From positions 1 through 5,864 of the forward strand of contig DEWO01000040.1 in assembly GCA_002363695.1 (NCBI GenBank): a DNA stretch of 5,864 bases, given 5' to 3'. This document shows positions 1 to 5,730 of the stretch, one piece after another (within the stretch, counting starts at the first letter, position 1; every line of letters starts with the position of its first letter). Both the position numbers and the translations under genes were made by a program. A model generated the notes under the pieces. That model made no database searches. It saw only the letters and a program-made list of their open reading frames with translations, and was not told where the DNA came from. Origin of the DNA: Prevotella sp. UBA3208 (GTDB lineage: Bacteria > Bacteroidota > Bacteroidia > Bacteroidales > Bacteroidaceae).

Positions 1-266
1 TCGAACCACTGGTAGGCGTCACGATAGTCAAAAACATGGAAGAGCCGTTTCATCAGCCGGTGACCACGCGGATAGACGGCCGAGAGGTCGCGCACCAGAC
101 GGAACGAATTGGTACAGTTGCAGCGTCCGCCGCCGCTCACCTCCACCTTAGCCAGCACATGCTGGCTACGCTCGAAGATGTCTACCTCCATCTCGGGCAT
201 CCGTTCCTTCAGGCTCACCGCCAGAAAGAAACCAGCAGCACCACCACCTATGATTGCTGTTTTCAT
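1..266 (-). CDS. HI0933/YhiN-family FAD-dependent oxidoreductase, N-terminal fragment
   Basis: The gene starts at 266 and runs off the left edge, so only 88 codons of an expected protein of about 400 residues are present. The start MKTAIIGGGAAGFF is a Rossmann nucleotide-binding motif (GGGAAG at residues 7-12), followed by an acidic residue at the end of the second strand (DIFER, 29-33), as expected for binding the FAD ribose. Residues 40-54 (KVEVSGGGRCNCTNS) match the signature of the HI0933-like flavoproteins (PF03486, TIGR00275), a family named variously YhiN, BaiN or aminoacetone oxidase-like. The family is cytosolic and binds FAD, but the physiological substrate is not settled for most members, so no specific reaction is assigned. 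The next gene upstream, the glycerate kinase, ends 49 bases away, and a complete promoter lies in that gap, so this gene is probably transcribed on its own. Confidence 0.9.
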   Translation of the reverse strand, partial: MKTAIIGGGAAGFFLAVSLKERMPEMEVDIFERSQHVLAKVEVSGGGRCNCTNSFRLVRDLSAVYPRGHRLMKRLFHVFDYRDAYQWF

Positions 267-270
267 GCCA

Positions 271-301
271 CAAAGATACGGATTTGTGCGCAAACGGCAA
301 A
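271..301 (-). promoter_or_regulatory. Bacteroidetes-type promoter of the flavoprotein gene
   Basis: On the minus strand a TTTG (298-301) is followed after 19 bases by TATCTTTG (271-278). This fits the Bacteroidetes sigma-ABfr consensus of TTTG near -33 and TAnnTTTG near -7. Only four bases separate the -7 box from the ATG, so the transcript should begin at or next to the start codon and be leaderless or nearly so. Confidence 0.75.
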
Positions 302-315
302 GGCAAAAGCCTATT

Positions 316-1410
316 TTATTGATAAAAAAACATTTTGGCTACAGTCGCAGTGATGTTTGCCTTGGCTGTTTCAGGCTTCATAGCCTCAGAAAGAGGGAGG
401 TCGGCAGGATTGATGCAGACCACCTGCGAGAAGCCTGCCTGAAGCAATTGCCGGCTGTCGGATATGCGACCAGCCATCAGGCAGACAGGAACATCATGAC
501 GTTTGGCACGCTGGAGGATGCCATACGGCAGCTTACCCATCAGCGTCTGACAGTCGGCAGCACCTTCACCCGTAATGACCAGCGAGGCATCGCTCAGCAA
601 GTCGTCGAAGCGTACAGCATCCAGCAGGATGTCGATACCCGGCCGACAAGTGGCATTCATATACTGCAGGAAAGCATAGCCCAGACCACCTGCAGCCCCT
701 GCCCCGGGGACATCCTGACGGTCATGACCGAAATGACGGGCAGAGACCGCTGCAAACCGTCTGGCACGGGCATCAAGACGGACCACCATGTCAGGTGTGG
801 CACCCTTTTGCGGAGCGAAGACATGAGCAGCCCCCTGAGGGCCACAGAGTGGATTCAAGACATCGGTGGCTATGGTCAAGCGAACCTGGTCGAGTGCGCT
901 GATGTCGTCCCAGTTGCCATGGTTGGCAAAGCTGTCAATGAGGGCACGGAGCATACCGATGCCGCAGTCGCTGGTAGCACTGCCGCCAAGTCCTACGATG
1001 ACGTGACGACACCCTCTGCGCACAGCATCCGCGATGAGCTGTCCCGTCCCATAGCTCGTAGCCACCATCGGGTTACGCTCTTCCGGTTTCAGCAACGTCA
1101 GTCCGCTGGCCTCAGCCATCTCTATCACAGCCGTATCGCTATTGACCAGATACTGCGCCATGACGGGCCTCCACAACGGGTCGCGCACCATCAGTTCTAC
1201 TGTCTCGCCACCCACGGCAGCGCGGAAGGCCTCTACCCAGCCCTCTCCTCCGTCGCTGACAGGAATCTGTATCACCTCAATATCGGAAGGCACACCCTTC
1301 TGACCAGTTTCTGCAGCAACCTTGAGGGCCGCTGCCGTTGCCTCGTTGGCCTCCTGCGAGGTCAGGCACCCCTTGAACGAGTCGATGGCAACAATCATCT
1401 TCTGCTTCAT
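316..1410 (-). CDS. Glycerate kinase (GarK/GlxK family, PF02595)
   Basis: The 364-residue protein should phosphorylate D-glycerate with ATP, probably to 2-phosphoglycerate, feeding glycerate into lower glycolysis in the cytosol. Family motifs occur in order: AIDSFKG (8-14), PVSDGGEGW (50-58), YGTGQLI (120-126), GLGGSATSDCGIGM (140-153), DVLNPLCGPQGAAHVFAPQK (183-202), PGAGAAGG (235-242) and LVITGEGAADCQTLMGK (277-293). The start at 1410 is preferred over a longer reading to 1473, because the extra 21 codons lie across the -33 and -7 boxes and have no family similarity. A second ATG at 1398 would give MIVAIDSFKG, also close to the usual family start. The stretch between GIGM (150-153) and the ATDV motif (181-184) is about 20 residues shorter than I recall for E. 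coli GarK. The position after GEG carries Ala-Ala where enterobacterial enzymes have Arg and a hydrophobic residue. The isomer produced cannot be decided from sequence. Confidence 0.93.
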   Translation of the reverse strand: MKQKMIVAIDSFKGCLTSQEANEATAAALKVAAETGQKGVPSDIEVIQIPVSDGGEGWVEAFRAAVGGETVELMVRDPLWRPVMAQYLVNSDTAVIEMAEASGLTLLKPEERNPMVATSYGTGQLIADAVRRGCRHVIVGLGGSATSDCGIGMLRALIDSFANHGNWDDISALDQVRLTIATDVLNPLCGPQGAAHVFAPQKGATPDMVVRLDARARRFAAVSARHFGHDRQDVPGAGAAGGLGYAFLQYMNATCRPGIDILLDAVRFDDLLSDASLVITGEGAADCQTLMGKLPYGILQRAKRHDVPVCLMAGRISDSRQLLQAGFSQVVCINPADLPLSEAMKPETAKANITATVAKMFFYQ

Positions 1411-1415
1411 GGCGA

Positions 1416-1447
1416 CAAAGATAATCAAAAACAGAGAAACCTCCAAA
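1416..1447 (-). promoter_or_regulatory. Bacteroidetes-type promoter of the glycerate kinase gene
   Basis: On the minus strand TTTG (1444-1447) is followed after 20 bases by TATCTTTG (1416-1423), the same -7 box used by the flavoprotein gene. Five bases separate the box from the ATG at 1410 and 17 bases separate it from the alternative ATG at 1398. The placement supports a start at 1410 or 1398 and rules against the longer reading from 1473. Confidence 0.72.
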
Positions 1448-1496
1448 TATCCATGAAAAAATTGGCAAAACATTAGGTTATTTGGAAAATAATGTG

Positions 1497-1504
1497 TAAT
1501 TTTG
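1497..1504 (+). promoter_or_regulatory. Probable -7 box of the tRNA-Val gene
   Basis: TAATTTTG matches TAnnTTTG and ends 19 bases before the mature tRNA 5' end. The -33 element is weak: only TTAG at 1474-1476 or nearby is in the expected position. This promoter and that of the glycerate kinase point away from each other within about 115 bases. Confidence 0.5.
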
Positions 1505-1523
1505 CAGCCGATTTGAGTAAGAC

Positions 1524-1598
1524 AGGGGCGTAGCCCAGTTGGTTTAGAGCGCTGCAGTCACATTGCAGAGGTCATCGGTTCGAGCCCGATCGTCCCTA
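1524..1598 (+). tRNA. tRNA-Val, anticodon CAC
   Basis: A complete cloverleaf folds by eye. The acceptor stem is 1524-1530 with 1591-1597 (six Watson-Crick pairs and one G-U). The D stem is 1533-1536 with 1547-1550, containing one C-A mismatch. The anticodon stem is 1552-1556 with 1564-1568, and its seven-base loop GTCACAT places the anticodon CAC at 1559-1561 after the invariant T. The variable loop has five bases, and the T stem is 1574-1578 with 1586-1590 around TTCGAGC. The discriminator base is A (1598), as expected for valine. The 3' CCA is not encoded, so it must be added after transcription. The tRNA reads the valine codon GTG. Confidence 0.95.
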
Positions 1599-1610
1599 CT
1601 CACAGAAAAG

Positions 1611-1648
1611 GAAAAAGGATGGATTCCACGAGGAGTCCATCCTTTTTC
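1611..1648. terminator. Bidirectional intrinsic terminator between tRNA-Val and the DUF4890 gene
   Basis: Bases 1611-1627 pair with 1632-1648 around the loop ACGA, giving a 17-bp stem with one G-T pair. The outer part of the stem is A5 on one arm and T5 on the other, so a transcript from either side ends in a U run. It begins 12 bases after the tRNA and 50 bases past the DUF4890 stop codon, so it can serve both convergent units. Confidence 0.85.
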
Positions 1649-1698
1649 AGTGCTAAGGGGTCAGCGACCATCTTGTCGTCTGACTGCCCCACCGCCGT

Positions 1699-2193
1699 TT
1701 AGTCGTTGGCAGGTTTCTGAGGGCGGTGTCCGCCGCGAGGACCACCATGACGGCCGTGATGTTTCTTCCAACTCTTGTACTGGTCGTCAGTCAGAATCTG
1801 CTTCAGCTTCTTGTCATACTCGCTGCGCTTGGCGTGATGAGCCTTCATCTTTGCCTTCTGTTCCTCGGTCAGCTCTGGGCGCTGTCCCTTCTGCTTGCCA
1901 CCCTGCTGCTCGGTAGCCTCTGTCTTTCCGTCAGTCTGAGGACGCTTGCCCTGCTTGCCTTCAGGACGGGGACCACGAGGTCCACGTGGTGCCTTGAGTA
2001 CATCCTGATACTCCTTGTTCAGTGCCAGCACCTTGGTCTTCTGCTCGGCGCTGAGGTTCAGGTCCTTGGCCATACGGTCGGCCATCTCTTCGGCTGTAGG
2101 CTCCTTGGGGACTTTCTTGTCACTCTTCACGTCCTGTGCCACTGCGACTGTCATTGACAGGAGGGCTACCATGCTTAAAACAATCTTTTTCAT
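1699..2193 (-). CDS. Exported DUF4890 / Spy-like basic protein
   Basis: This 164-residue protein starts with a signal peptide (KK at 2-3, hydrophobic 4-18, probable cleavage near AVAQ-D at 17-21), so it is probably periplasmic. Two similar helical segments follow: residues 36-67 with NLSAEQKTKVLALNKEYQ, and 107-143 with LTEEQKAKM and ILTDDQYKSWKK. They resemble the LTxxQ repeats of Spy/CpxP chaperones and the Bacteroidetes DUF4890 family. Between them (68-106) lies a low-complexity Pro/Gly/Arg/Gln/Lys linker, and the tail (145-160) is rich in His, Gly and Arg. A chaperone or envelope-stress role is inference from Spy and has not been shown for this family. A start at 2205 (adding MQQG) is also possible. 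It has an A-rich upstream context, but MKKIV is the more usual signal-peptide start. The gene stands alone between the tRNA terminator and the NTPase gene. Confidence 0.85.
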   Translation of the reverse strand: MKKIVLSMVALLSMTVAVAQDVKSDKKVPKEPTAEEMADRMAKDLNLSAEQKTKVLALNKEYQDVLKAPRGPRGPRPEGKQGKRPQTDGKTEATEQQGGKQKGQRPELTEEQKAKMKAHHAKRSEYDKKLKQILTDDQYKSWKKHHGRHGGPRGGHRPQKPAND

Positions 2194-2257
2194 ACCTTGT
2201 TGCATTTTAAATAATTAGTATTTATGTTTCTTGACTTGTGTCGTTCTTTTGACGATG

Positions 2258-2265
2258 CAAAGGTA
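2258..2265 (-). promoter_or_regulatory. -7 box of the DUF4890 gene
   Basis: TACCTTTG on the minus strand matches the Bacteroidetes -7 consensus. It lies 52 bases upstream of the ATG at 2205 and 64 bases upstream of the ATG at 2193. No good TTTG occurs at the -33 position (only a TTTC/TTCG-like run near 2286-2290), which suggests that an activator may be needed. A phased direct repeat lies just upstream. Confidence 0.6.
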
Positions 2266-2293
2266 CGAAAAGTTTAACCGCCCACCGAAAATT

Positions 2294-2327
2294 TTCAGCG
2301 AACGGTCAGACTTATTCAGCGAAACGG
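2294..2327. repeat. Direct repeat TTCAGCGAA(A)CGG with 21-bp period
   Basis: TTCAGCGAACGG (2294-2305) and TTCAGCGAAACGG (2315-2327) differ only by one inserted A. Their starts are 21 bp apart, two turns of the helix. They lie between the NTPase stop codon and the DUF4890 promoter, at roughly -40 to -73 relative to the start of transcription expected there. A perfect palindrome GAAAATTTTC (2287-2296) abuts the promoter-proximal copy. The placement fits an activator binding site, but the regulator is unknown. Confidence 0.5.
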
Positions 2328-2337
2328 CCAATATGGC

Positions 2338-3435
2338 TTACTTATGGAGGGCAATATTATAATTATAGTACTGCTTGTTTCCCGTGATGTCCTGGACGAC
2401 CTTGATAAAGGGCGGGAAGTTGACGTTCTCCTGCTCTGCCACACCCTTGGTCTGAAGTATCATGAGATGGTCGACGGGAGCGTGGAAGAAGTCGATTTCA
2501 AAGTACTGTCCCTTCCAGATGAACGAGCGACGCGTCTTGCGAATGGTCGAGCGATAAGGGTCTGCCTGCTGGAGCAAGCTCTCGTACAGCGCATTGGACA
2601 CCTGGCGCTCCGTTTCCAGCACTTCGCCGGGCGACACCCGTTTCTTGGTCTTATGGACATTAACCACCTCGCCACCCCAGTCGCGACGGCGCAGGCGAAT
2701 CTCACAGTCGGGCTCGCCCACCAGATAGGTCTGGGTAATCTCGCTCTCTATGCACTCGGGCAGTTCGCCTGTCAGTTCTACGATATACACGCGTTCCTCC
2801 GTGACGGGTTGTGGCAGTCCGAGGACGTTGGAGATTTCCAGGATGACCTGGCGAAGCTTGGTGTCGAAGTCATTGTGATTGTTGATGACGCGCAGATGGG
2901 GATGCCCCTTCCACGCACGATTGACCTTCTTGTCCAGGTCACGGGCCAGTTGCAGCCCCTCCTCGTTAGCCTGCTCATAGCGGTTGGCATTGGTAGCCAA
3001 CGTATAGTACTGTTCAGCACCATCGGCAGCGCTGACCAAGTGGAGCACGGCATCATAGCGCTCGCGCAGCTGGTTGGTGCTGGTACCACACTTGCCGGTA
3101 ATGTCGTCCCACATCTCTGGGGCGATATAGGCCGAGATGTCCATGGTACCGCGGTCGCACACGACGAAGGCCGGCTTCGTACAGGTTTCTGCCAGTCGCA
3201 TGAACGAGTCCTCCAAAGCCAACTGCGTCTCCAGAATGGCCAGCTCGCCCTCGTAGTAGAGCCTGCGATTGGGCGTCAGATAACTCCAGCCACCCTGGCT
3301 GTACATGGTGGGAACTTCGGGCACAGTAAACACCTTAAACCCCAGATTTGAAAAGTGTTCCACTATGCGCACCAGTGCCGTAGTCTTACCTGCACAGGGG
3401 CCGCCAGTGAGTACGATTCGCTTGATGTTATCCAT
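2338..3435 (-). CDS. P-loop NTPase (AAA_28) fused to a CYTH-like domain, TTD14-like
   Basis: This is a 365-residue protein with no signal peptide, so probably cytosolic. The N-terminal part (about 1-205) is a P-loop kinase-like NTPase of the AAA_28/NadR-kinase type: Walker A GGPCAGKTT at 11-19, VPEVPTMY at 38-45, a Walker-B-like VVCDRGTMD at 91-99, and a lid-like HLVSAADGAEQYYTLATNANR stretch from 132. The C-terminal part (about 215-320) resembles a CYTH/triphosphate-tunnel domain, with basic and acidic strands EIRLRRR (245-251), HKTKK (261-265), ETER (274-277), IRKTRRSF (298-305) and GQYFEIDFF (309-317). The classic N-terminal ExExK of CYTH enzymes is not evident. From memory, the same order of domains occurs in Drosophila TTD14, a GTP- and phosphoinositide-binding protein. 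The substrate of the bacterial protein is unknown, so no reaction is assigned. It is divergently transcribed from the peptidase gene. Confidence 0.8.
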   Translation of the reverse strand: MDNIKRIVLTGGPCAGKTTALVRIVEHFSNLGFKVFTVPEVPTMYSQGGWSYLTPNRRLYYEGELAILETQLALEDSFMRLAETCTKPAFVVCDRGTMDISAYIAPEMWDDITGKCGTSTNQLRERYDAVLHLVSAADGAEQYYTLATNANRYEQANEEGLQLARDLDKKVNRAWKGHPHLRVINNHNDFDTKLRQVILEISNVLGLPQPVTEERVYIVELTGELPECIESEITQTYLVGEPDCEIRLRRRDWGGEVVNVHKTKKRVSPGEVLETERQVSNALYESLLQQADPYRSTIRKTRRSFIWKGQYFEIDFFHAPVDHLMILQTKGVAEQENVNFPPFIKVVQDITGNKQYYNYNIALHK

Positions 3436-3458
3436 TAATATATGTTATAAGTTGGCTG

Positions 3459-3466
3459 CAAAGGTA
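3459..3466 (-). promoter_or_regulatory. -7 box of the NTPase-CYTH gene
   Basis: TACCTTTG on the minus strand, 23 bases upstream of the ATG at 3435, predicts a short leader of about 20 bases that is A/T-rich. It is part of a perfect 12-base match (3459-3470) that recurs inverted at 3506-3517 as the promoter of the divergent gene. No TTTG is present at the expected -33 position. Confidence 0.65.
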
Positions 3467-3475
3467 CAAAAAAGT

Positions 3476-3500
3476 TTAGAGTTTTATGCTTAGAGTTTAT
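3476..3500. repeat. Tandem direct repeat between the divergent promoters
   Basis: TTAGAGTTTTAT (3476-3487) and TTAGAGTTTAT (3490-3500) differ by one T and start 14 bp apart. They fill almost all the space between the two back-to-back -7 boxes, where both -33 elements would have to lie. They could be an operator or chance in an AT-rich spacer. Confidence 0.45.
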
Positions 3501-3509
3501 AAAAATTTG

Positions 3510-3517
3510 TACCTTTG
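3510..3517 (+). promoter_or_regulatory. -7 box of the prolyl oligopeptidase gene
   Basis: TACCTTTG matches the Bacteroidetes -7 consensus and lies 23 bases before the ATG at 3541, exactly mirroring the spacing on the other strand. The -33 element is poor, with only TTATG near 3484-3488. The leader is A/T-rich and has no clear Shine-Dalgarno sequence, as is usual in this phylum. Confidence 0.7.
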
Positions 3518-3540
3518 TCTCGAACAAAGCATAATTAGGT

Positions 3541-5646
3541 ATGAAACGAACCCTTTTGATGACTATGGCAACATTGACTGCCACAATGGCTGCAGCCCAG
3601 ACACTGCAATATCCCCAAGCCGCCAAAGACGGCACAGTAGACACCTATTTCGGCACCAAGGTCAGCGACCCCTATCGCTGGCTGGAGAACGACACCAGCG
3701 CACAGACCGCCGCCTGGGTGGCAGCCGAGAACAAGGTCACCAACGCCTACCTGAGTAAGATACCCTTCCGTGGGAAGCTGTTGAAGCGACTGACCGAAGT
3801 GGCCAACTACGAGAAAGTGTCTGCACCTCGCAAGCACAACGATAAGTGGTACTTCTACAAGAACAATGGCCTGCAGAACCAGAGCGTGTGCTACGTAATG
3901 GACCAGTTGGGCGGAGAACCACGCGTATTCCTCGATCCCAACACGCTGAGTACCGACGGCACAGTGGCACTGAAAGGCATTTACTTCTCGCACAACGGGC
4001 GCTGGGCAGCCTATGCCGTCTCGCGTTCAGGTTCTGACTGGCAGGAGTTCTACGTCATCGACCTAAAGACGGGCCAGCTGACCAACGACCACATTGAGTG
4101 GGCCAAGTTCTCAGGAGCAGCCTGGCAGGGCGACGGATTCTACTATTCGGCCTACGATGCCCCCGTGAAGGGCAAGGAGTTCTCGAACGTCAATGCCGGA
4201 CACAAGATATACTATCACCGGATGGGCACACCCCAGTCGGAGGATGTGCTGTTCTACCAGAACCCGGCCTACCCCAAACGTTTCTATGGGGTCACCGTCA
4301 ACGACGAAGAGACGGTGATGTTCCTCTATGAGAGCGGAGCCGGAGCAGGCAACAACCTCTTCGTGCGCGACCTGCGCAAGAAGGACAGCCAGTTCGTACA
4401 GATGACGTCAGACATGGAGTTGCAGTATCAGCCCGTAGAGACTGAGGGCGACCAGATATACCTCTATACCAACCATAAAGCCCCCAAGGGACGCCTCATG
4501 GTAGCCGACATCCACAACCCTGGCATCAACGACTGGCGCGAGGTGATCGGCGAGCAGCCATACATGATGGAGGATGTCAGCTGCATCAACCACCAGTTCG
4601 TTGTCACCTTCAATCAGGATGCCTCCAACCATGCCTACGTCTACACCATGCAGGGACAGTTGCGCCACGAGGTGAAGCTGCCGTCCGTGGGCAGTGTCGG
4701 CTTCGCTGGCGAGAAGAAGGAGAAGGAGTGCTTCTACACCTTCACCTCGTTCACCCAGCCAGGCACCATCTACCAGTACGACATGGATGCCGGCCAAAGC
4801 ACGCTCTACAGTGCGCCAAAGGTGGCATTCCGCATGAGCGACTACACCACCGAGCAAGTGTTCTTCCAGAGCAAGGACGGCACGCGCATCCCCATGTTCC
4901 TGACCTATAAGAAGGGACTGAAGCGCAATGGCAAGAACCCCGTCTACCTCTATGGCTACGGAGGCTTCAACATCGCACTGGGCCCCAGTTTCTCCAGCAA
5001 TCGCATCCCGTTCCTCGAACTGGGCGGCATCTACGCACAGGTCACTCTCCGGGGTGGCAGCGAGTATGGCGAAGCGTGGCATCAGGCAGGAACCAAGATG
5101 CAGAAGCAGAACGTCTTCGACGACTTCATCGGGGCTGCCGAACACCTCATCAGCGAAGGCTATACCACCAAGGACCTGCTGGCCATTGTGGGAGGCTCCA
5201 ACGGAGGACTGCTCGTCGGCGCCTGTATGACACAGCGTCCTGCCCTCTTCCGTGTAGCCATCCCACAGGTGGGCGTCATGGACATGCTGCGCTACCACAA
5301 GTTCACCATCGGCTGGAACTGGGCCTCAGACTATGGCACCAGCGAGGACTCCAAGGAGATGTTTGAGTATCTGCGTGCCTACTCCCCACTCCACAACCTC
5401 AAGCCTGGCACCTCCTACCCTGCCACCCTCGTCACCACAGCCGACCACGACGACCGGGTAGTGCCCGCCCACTCGTTCAAGTTTGCAGCCACGCTGCAAG
5501 AGTGCCACCAAGGCCCCAACCCCGTGCTCATCCGCATTGACACCAAGGCCGGCCACGGCGGGGGCAAGCCCCTGACAAAAATCCTGGAGGAGCAGGCCGA
5601 CATCTACAGTTTCATTCTCTACAACATGGGACTGAAATTCAAATAG
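3541..5646 (+). CDS. Exported prolyl oligopeptidase (family S9A)
   Basis: This 701-residue serine peptidase should cut short peptides after proline. Residues 1-20 form a signal peptide (MKRTLLMTMATLTATMAAAQ), so the enzyme is probably periplasmic, unlike cytosolic mammalian POP. The N-terminal S9A signature DPYRWLENDTS (43-53) leads into a seven-bladed beta-propeller (about 75-430), then the alpha/beta-hydrolase domain. The oxyanion Tyr473 lies in YGYGGFN (471-477), and LRGGSEYGEAWHQAG is at 503-517. The catalytic Ser553 lies in GGSNGG (551-556). Trp594 corresponds to the proline-stacking Trp595 of porcine POP. Asp637 and substrate-binding Arg639 lie in DHDDRVVP (635-642), and His672 in KAGHGGGKP (669-677). 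The full triad and normal family length indicate an active enzyme. It is a single-gene unit with its own promoter and a 3' hairpin. Its likely role is use of proline-containing peptides from diet or host, which is inference. Confidence 0.96.
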   Translation: MKRTLLMTMATLTATMAAAQTLQYPQAAKDGTVDTYFGTKVSDPYRWLENDTSAQTAAWVAAENKVTNAYLSKIPFRGKLLKRLTEVANYEKVSAPRKHNDKWYFYKNNGLQNQSVCYVMDQLGGEPRVFLDPNTLSTDGTVALKGIYFSHNGRWAAYAVSRSGSDWQEFYVIDLKTGQLTNDHIEWAKFSGAAWQGDGFYYSAYDAPVKGKEFSNVNAGHKIYYHRMGTPQSEDVLFYQNPAYPKRFYGVTVNDEETVMFLYESGAGAGNNLFVRDLRKKDSQFVQMTSDMELQYQPVETEGDQIYLYTNHKAPKGRLMVADIHNPGINDWREVIGEQPYMMEDVSCINHQFVVTFNQDASNHAYVYTMQGQLRHEVKLPSVGSVGFAGEKKEKECFYTFTSFTQPGTIYQYDMDAGQSTLYSAPKVAFRMSDYTTEQVFFQSKDGTRIPMFLTYKKGLKRNGKNPVYLYGYGGFNIALGPSFSSNRIPFLELGGIYAQVTLRGGSEYGEAWHQAGTKMQKQNVFDDFIGAAEHLISEGYTTKDLLAIVGGSNGGLLVGACMTQRPALFRVAIPQVGVMDMLRYHKFTIGWNWASDYGTSEDSKEMFEYLRAYSPLHNLKPGTSYPATLVTTADHDDRVVPAHSFKFAATLQECHQGPNPVLIRIDTKAGHGGGKPLTKILEEQADIYSFILYNMGLKFK

Positions 5647-5682
5647 CGAAAGAGAGGGGGCAGCAGTCCCCTCTCTTTCGCT
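5645..5682 (+). terminator. Long hairpin containing the peptidase stop codon
   Basis: Bases 5645-5659 pair perfectly with 5668-5682 (15 bp, including GAGAGGGG with CCCCTCTC) around an eight-base loop at 5660-5667. The last two bases of the TAG stop codon (5645-5646) form the base of the stem. No U run follows, so it is not a textbook intrinsic terminator and may act instead as a 3'-end stabiliser or a terminator of a less canonical kind. Confidence 0.65.
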
Positions 5683-5730
5683 CAGTTGGCCAGTCCAAAC
5701 TCTATCCGAACGCTATTTTTTAAGAAAGGA

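Noticed and set aside
1411..1473. N-terminal extension of the glycerate kinase to an ATG at 1473
   Set aside because: The 21 extra codons overlap the -33 and -7 promoter boxes, and the family normally begins directly with the (K)IVIAxDSFKG strand.
109..1476. A 455-codon open frame on the plus strand
   Set aside because: It lies opposite the glycerate kinase gene, crosses its promoter, and its translation has no recognisable domain. The minus-strand product carries all kinase family motifs.
1657..1685. A second hairpin (GGGGTCAG with CTGA...CCCC) after the DUF4890 stop codon
   Set aside because: The stem is interrupted, has a long loop and no T run. The adjacent 1611-1648 hairpin is a far better terminator.
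2266..2337. A terminator for the NTPase-CYTH gene
   Set aside because: No stable stem followed by a T run on the minus strand is seen between its stop codon and the DUF4890 promoter. The repeats there are direct, not inverted.
2344..3351. A 335-codon open frame on the plus strand
   Set aside because: It mirrors the NTPase-CYTH gene on the opposite strand. Only the minus-strand product has a Walker A motif and a coherent domain structure.
4408..5298. A 296-codon open frame on the minus strand
   Set aside because: It is antisense to the prolyl oligopeptidase gene, a common by-product of GC-rich codon use. Its translation shows no known motif.
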